Assembly: GCA_945897435.1 (NCBI GenBank) | Contig: CAMDFJ010000010.1 | Coordinates: 1-42,633, forward strand | DNA: 42,633 bases | Reading direction: 5' to 3' | Source: Candidatus Kuenenia stuttgartensis | Lineage (GTDB): Bacteria; Planctomycetota; Planctomycetia; Pirellulales; UBA1268 | Shown: piece after piece, positions 42,114 to 42,633 of the stretch | Position numbering within the stretch: position 1 is the stretch's first letter | How the letters are laid out: every line of letters starts with the position of its first letter | The notes under the pieces: model-generated | The model's database searches: none | What the model was told of the DNA's origin: nothing | What the model saw: the letters and a program-made list of their open reading frames with translations, nothing else | Translations under genes and position numbers: made by a program

Positions 42114-42633
42114 ATGGAAACAGCGTCGCGTCGATCGATCGTGCTTGCAAGCCGATCCCCCCGCCGGCTCGAACTCGCCCTCGGAGAGGGCTGGGATGTG
42201 ACCGTGATCGCCCCGGACGAATCGGTCGAAAGTTCGCAGCCTCCGCGAGGGGCCGCTGAAGCGATTGAGAGCTACGTGATTCGATTGGCGGCGGCAAAGG
42301 CCAGGGCCGTGGCGGAGTCCGGGGCCGATGGTGTGATCGTCGCCTGCGACACACTCAGCGAGGTGGACGGGAAAGCCCTCGGAAAGCCGGCCGACCGAGA
42401 AGAGGCCCGCCAGATGCTCGAACAGCTCTCTGGAAGGCGGCACCGCGTGCTGACGGGAACCTGCGTGCTGCGGGCGCCGGACGGCATGCCAGCTTTCGCC
42501 GTCACTGAAAGCCTGCTGGAAATGGGAACGTTGAGCGAGGAATTCCTGGGCTGGTATCTCGACAGCGGCCTCTGGCAGGGCAAGGCCGGGGCCTGCGGCT
42601 ATCAGGATGAACGGCTGCCCTTGTCGGTGGTCT
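42114..42633 (+). CDS. maf: Maf-family nucleotide pyrophosphatase (3' end outside window)
   Basis: The first 173 residues are visible. Maf enzymes hydrolyse non-canonical or selected nucleoside triphosphates to monophosphates. The start METASRRSIVLASRSPRRLE contains the family SRSPRR motif (13-18); CDTLSEVDGKALGKP carries the catalytic-base region; SGRRHRVLTG and YLDSGLWQGKAGACGYQ follow as in the family. It is divergent from the RluA-type gene with only seven bases between the chosen start codons (or an overlap of start codons if that gene begins at 42115). The open frame continues past the right edge. Confidence 0.93.
   Translation, partial: METASRRSIVLASRSPRRLELALGEGWDVTVIAPDESVESSQPPRGAAEAIESYVIRLAAAKARAVAESGADGVIVACDTLSEVDGKALGKPADREEARQMLEQLSGRRHRVLTGTCVLRAPDGMPAFAVTESLLEMGTLSEEFLGWYLDSGLWQGKAGACGYQDERLPLSVV

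Overview
The window is about 42.6 kb of GC-rich DNA, almost certainly from a planctomycete (Planctomycetota, probably near Pirellulales; the lineage is my inference). Pointers are a Ser/Thr kinase with an N-terminal helical region and C-terminal membrane helices, very large exported PQQ-propeller proteins, MoxR/DUF58/von Willebrand operons with exported coiled-coil partners, an NPCBM-like protein, and an HU protein with a Pro/Ala/Lys tail. Nearly all genes lie on the minus strand and many are joined by ATGA or GTGA stop/start overlaps.

Left block (9581 down to the left edge, minus strand): membrane fusion protein, CzcA-type metal/proton antiporter, MazG-like pyrophosphohydrolase, a two-helix envelope protein, an ABC ATPase, an exported FKBP prolyl isomerase and an apparently exported protein-L-isoaspartate methyltransferase that runs off the edge. 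It reads as one transcription unit joining metal efflux to envelope protein repair. Divergent from it is leuA (9768-11363, +), converging with a PII gene (minus). A 512-bp poorly coding stretch follows, holding a hairpin and a possible 38-aa CxxC micro-ORF.

Middle block: a plus-strand photolyase-like gene (12253-13599) whose two domains are in reversed order, a circular permutation, with four cysteines placed like those of iron-sulfur photolyases. It converges and overlaps with a very long minus-strand array from 38592 to 13554. In transcription order this array encodes a 1611-aa PQQ-repeat protein, a squalene-cyclase-fold repeat protein, MoxR ATPase, DUF58, a BatA-like VWA protein, a second VWA membrane protein, a DUF4175-like membrane protein, a coiled-coil exported protein, a smaller exported partner, an NPCBM-like protein, an intact HtrA-like protease, two catalytically degenerate HtrA-like relatives (one fused to an alpha/beta-hydrolase-like domain), and an RluA-type pseudouridine synthase. 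It looks like an envelope assembly or quality-control system.

Right block: HU (+) with a recognisable promoter, ribosome-binding site and terminator; tRNA-Phe(GAA) (minus); a Ser/Thr kinase (minus); a second RluA-type enzyme (minus) with an intrinsic terminator; and, divergent from it with almost no spacer, a partial Maf nucleotide pyrophosphatase (+) that runs off the right edge.

The strongest candidate for something undescribed is the permuted photolyase. Next are the HtrA trio with its double-degenerate fusion and the apparently exported PCMT beside FKBP.
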